Assembly: GCF_014132355.1 (NCBI RefSeq) | Contig: NZ_BLZO01000094.1 | Location: forward strand, 1 to 64,000 | Direction of reading: 5' to 3' | Length of the DNA: 64,000 nt | Origin: Okeania sp. KiyG1 | GTDB taxonomy: Bacteria; Cyanobacteriota; Cyanobacteriia; Cyanobacteriales; Microcoleaceae | Shown here: positions 63,938 to 64,000 of the stretch, piece after piece | Layout: each line of letters begins with the position of its first letter | Numbering within the stretch: position 1 is the stretch's first letter | The notes under the pieces: model-generated | Database searches by the model: none | Told to the model about the DNA's origin: nothing | The model's input: the letters and a program-made list of their open reading frames with translations, nothing else | Program-made: the position numbers and the translations under genes

Positions 63938-64000
63938 GATCCCCCTAAATCCCCCTTAAAAAGGGGGACTTTGAAATATCCCCCCTTTTTAAGCGGTTCC
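63938..64000. repeat. C-rich/G-rich dispersed repeat at window end
   Basis: CCCCCTAAATCCCCCTTAAAA is followed by AGGGGGACTTTG and CCCCCCTTTTTAAG; the same hairpin-forming class as at 34880-35130 and in the kinase linkers. Confidence 0.75.

Noticed and set aside
1-64000. tRNA, rRNA or riboswitch genes
   Set aside because: Scanning the spacers by eye showed no cloverleaf or TTCGAATC-type tRNA signature, no rRNA stretches and no riboswitch core I recognise; short or diverged RNAs could be missed.
1-64000. Prophage or integrative element
   Set aside because: No integrase, terminase, capsid or tail genes; the mobile content is small non-autonomous elements and one broken tnpB.

Overview
The window looks like part of a low-GC filamentous cyanobacterial chromosome. 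The evidence is many GCGATCGC (HIP1-type) sites, Ser/Thr-kinase/histidine-kinase hybrids of the HstK type, DUF1517, DUF1822, DUF433 and Uma2 families, heptameric tandem repeats, and very repeat-rich intergenic DNA. The last feature suggests a marine Okeania/Trichodesmium/Lyngbya-like lineage; that placement is inference. I saw no rRNA, tRNA, CRISPR array or prophage.

Layout. 0.4-7.4 kb holds an exported agmatine-deiminase-family enzyme, two decayed genes (one with three in-frame TAA codons, one Uma2 nuclease split by a small element), a 0.9 kb tandem repeat, and a two-gene VWA / FHA-like membrane operon. 8.1-9.3 kb is a broken IS200/IS605-type tnpB. 9.7-32.2 kb is a tandem array of four giant signalling loci: Ser/Thr kinase, AAA/STAND-like ATPase, helical-repeat region, GAF, histidine kinase. 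The third and fourth are split into two overlapping genes at the same place. 32.5-37 kb has a truncated gene, a membrane GTPase, a haloacetate-dehalogenase-type hydrolase and an HTH protein.

38-48.6 kb is the most interesting block. It has a sigma-like protein and a DUF1822 protein, then CHAT (caspase-like) protease genes linked through one membrane helix to periplasmic ligand-binding domains: one CHAT plus type-1 solute-binding pair, one membrane-anchored solute-binding paralogue without CHAT, and one decayed CHAT-TM-PstS-like fusion. I infer a modular receptor in which an outside binding domain controls an inside caspase-like protease.

49.2-53.5 kb is a four-copy tandem array of a two-helix membrane protein with near-identical spacers. 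53.8-59.6 kb has a stand-alone MshEN-like domain, a 111-bp tandem array, a lipoprotein joining a solute-binding fold to a VWA domain with a coiled-coil partner, and a second solute-binding protein. 60.2-63.9 kb has an unusual DUF433-TM-M23 peptidase fusion, a small membrane protein and a DUF1517 protein with Tyr-rich repeats.

Spacers are packed with at least five families of small non-autonomous elements (some nested, with target duplications), a 24-bp interspersed repeat found inside a coding region, and GGGGAGTA-type microsatellites that contain or touch several stop codons. Six apparent frameshifts in the CHAT-PstS gene and the membrane-protein array lie in A or T runs. They may be real decay, but sequencing error should be excluded before any is read as biology.
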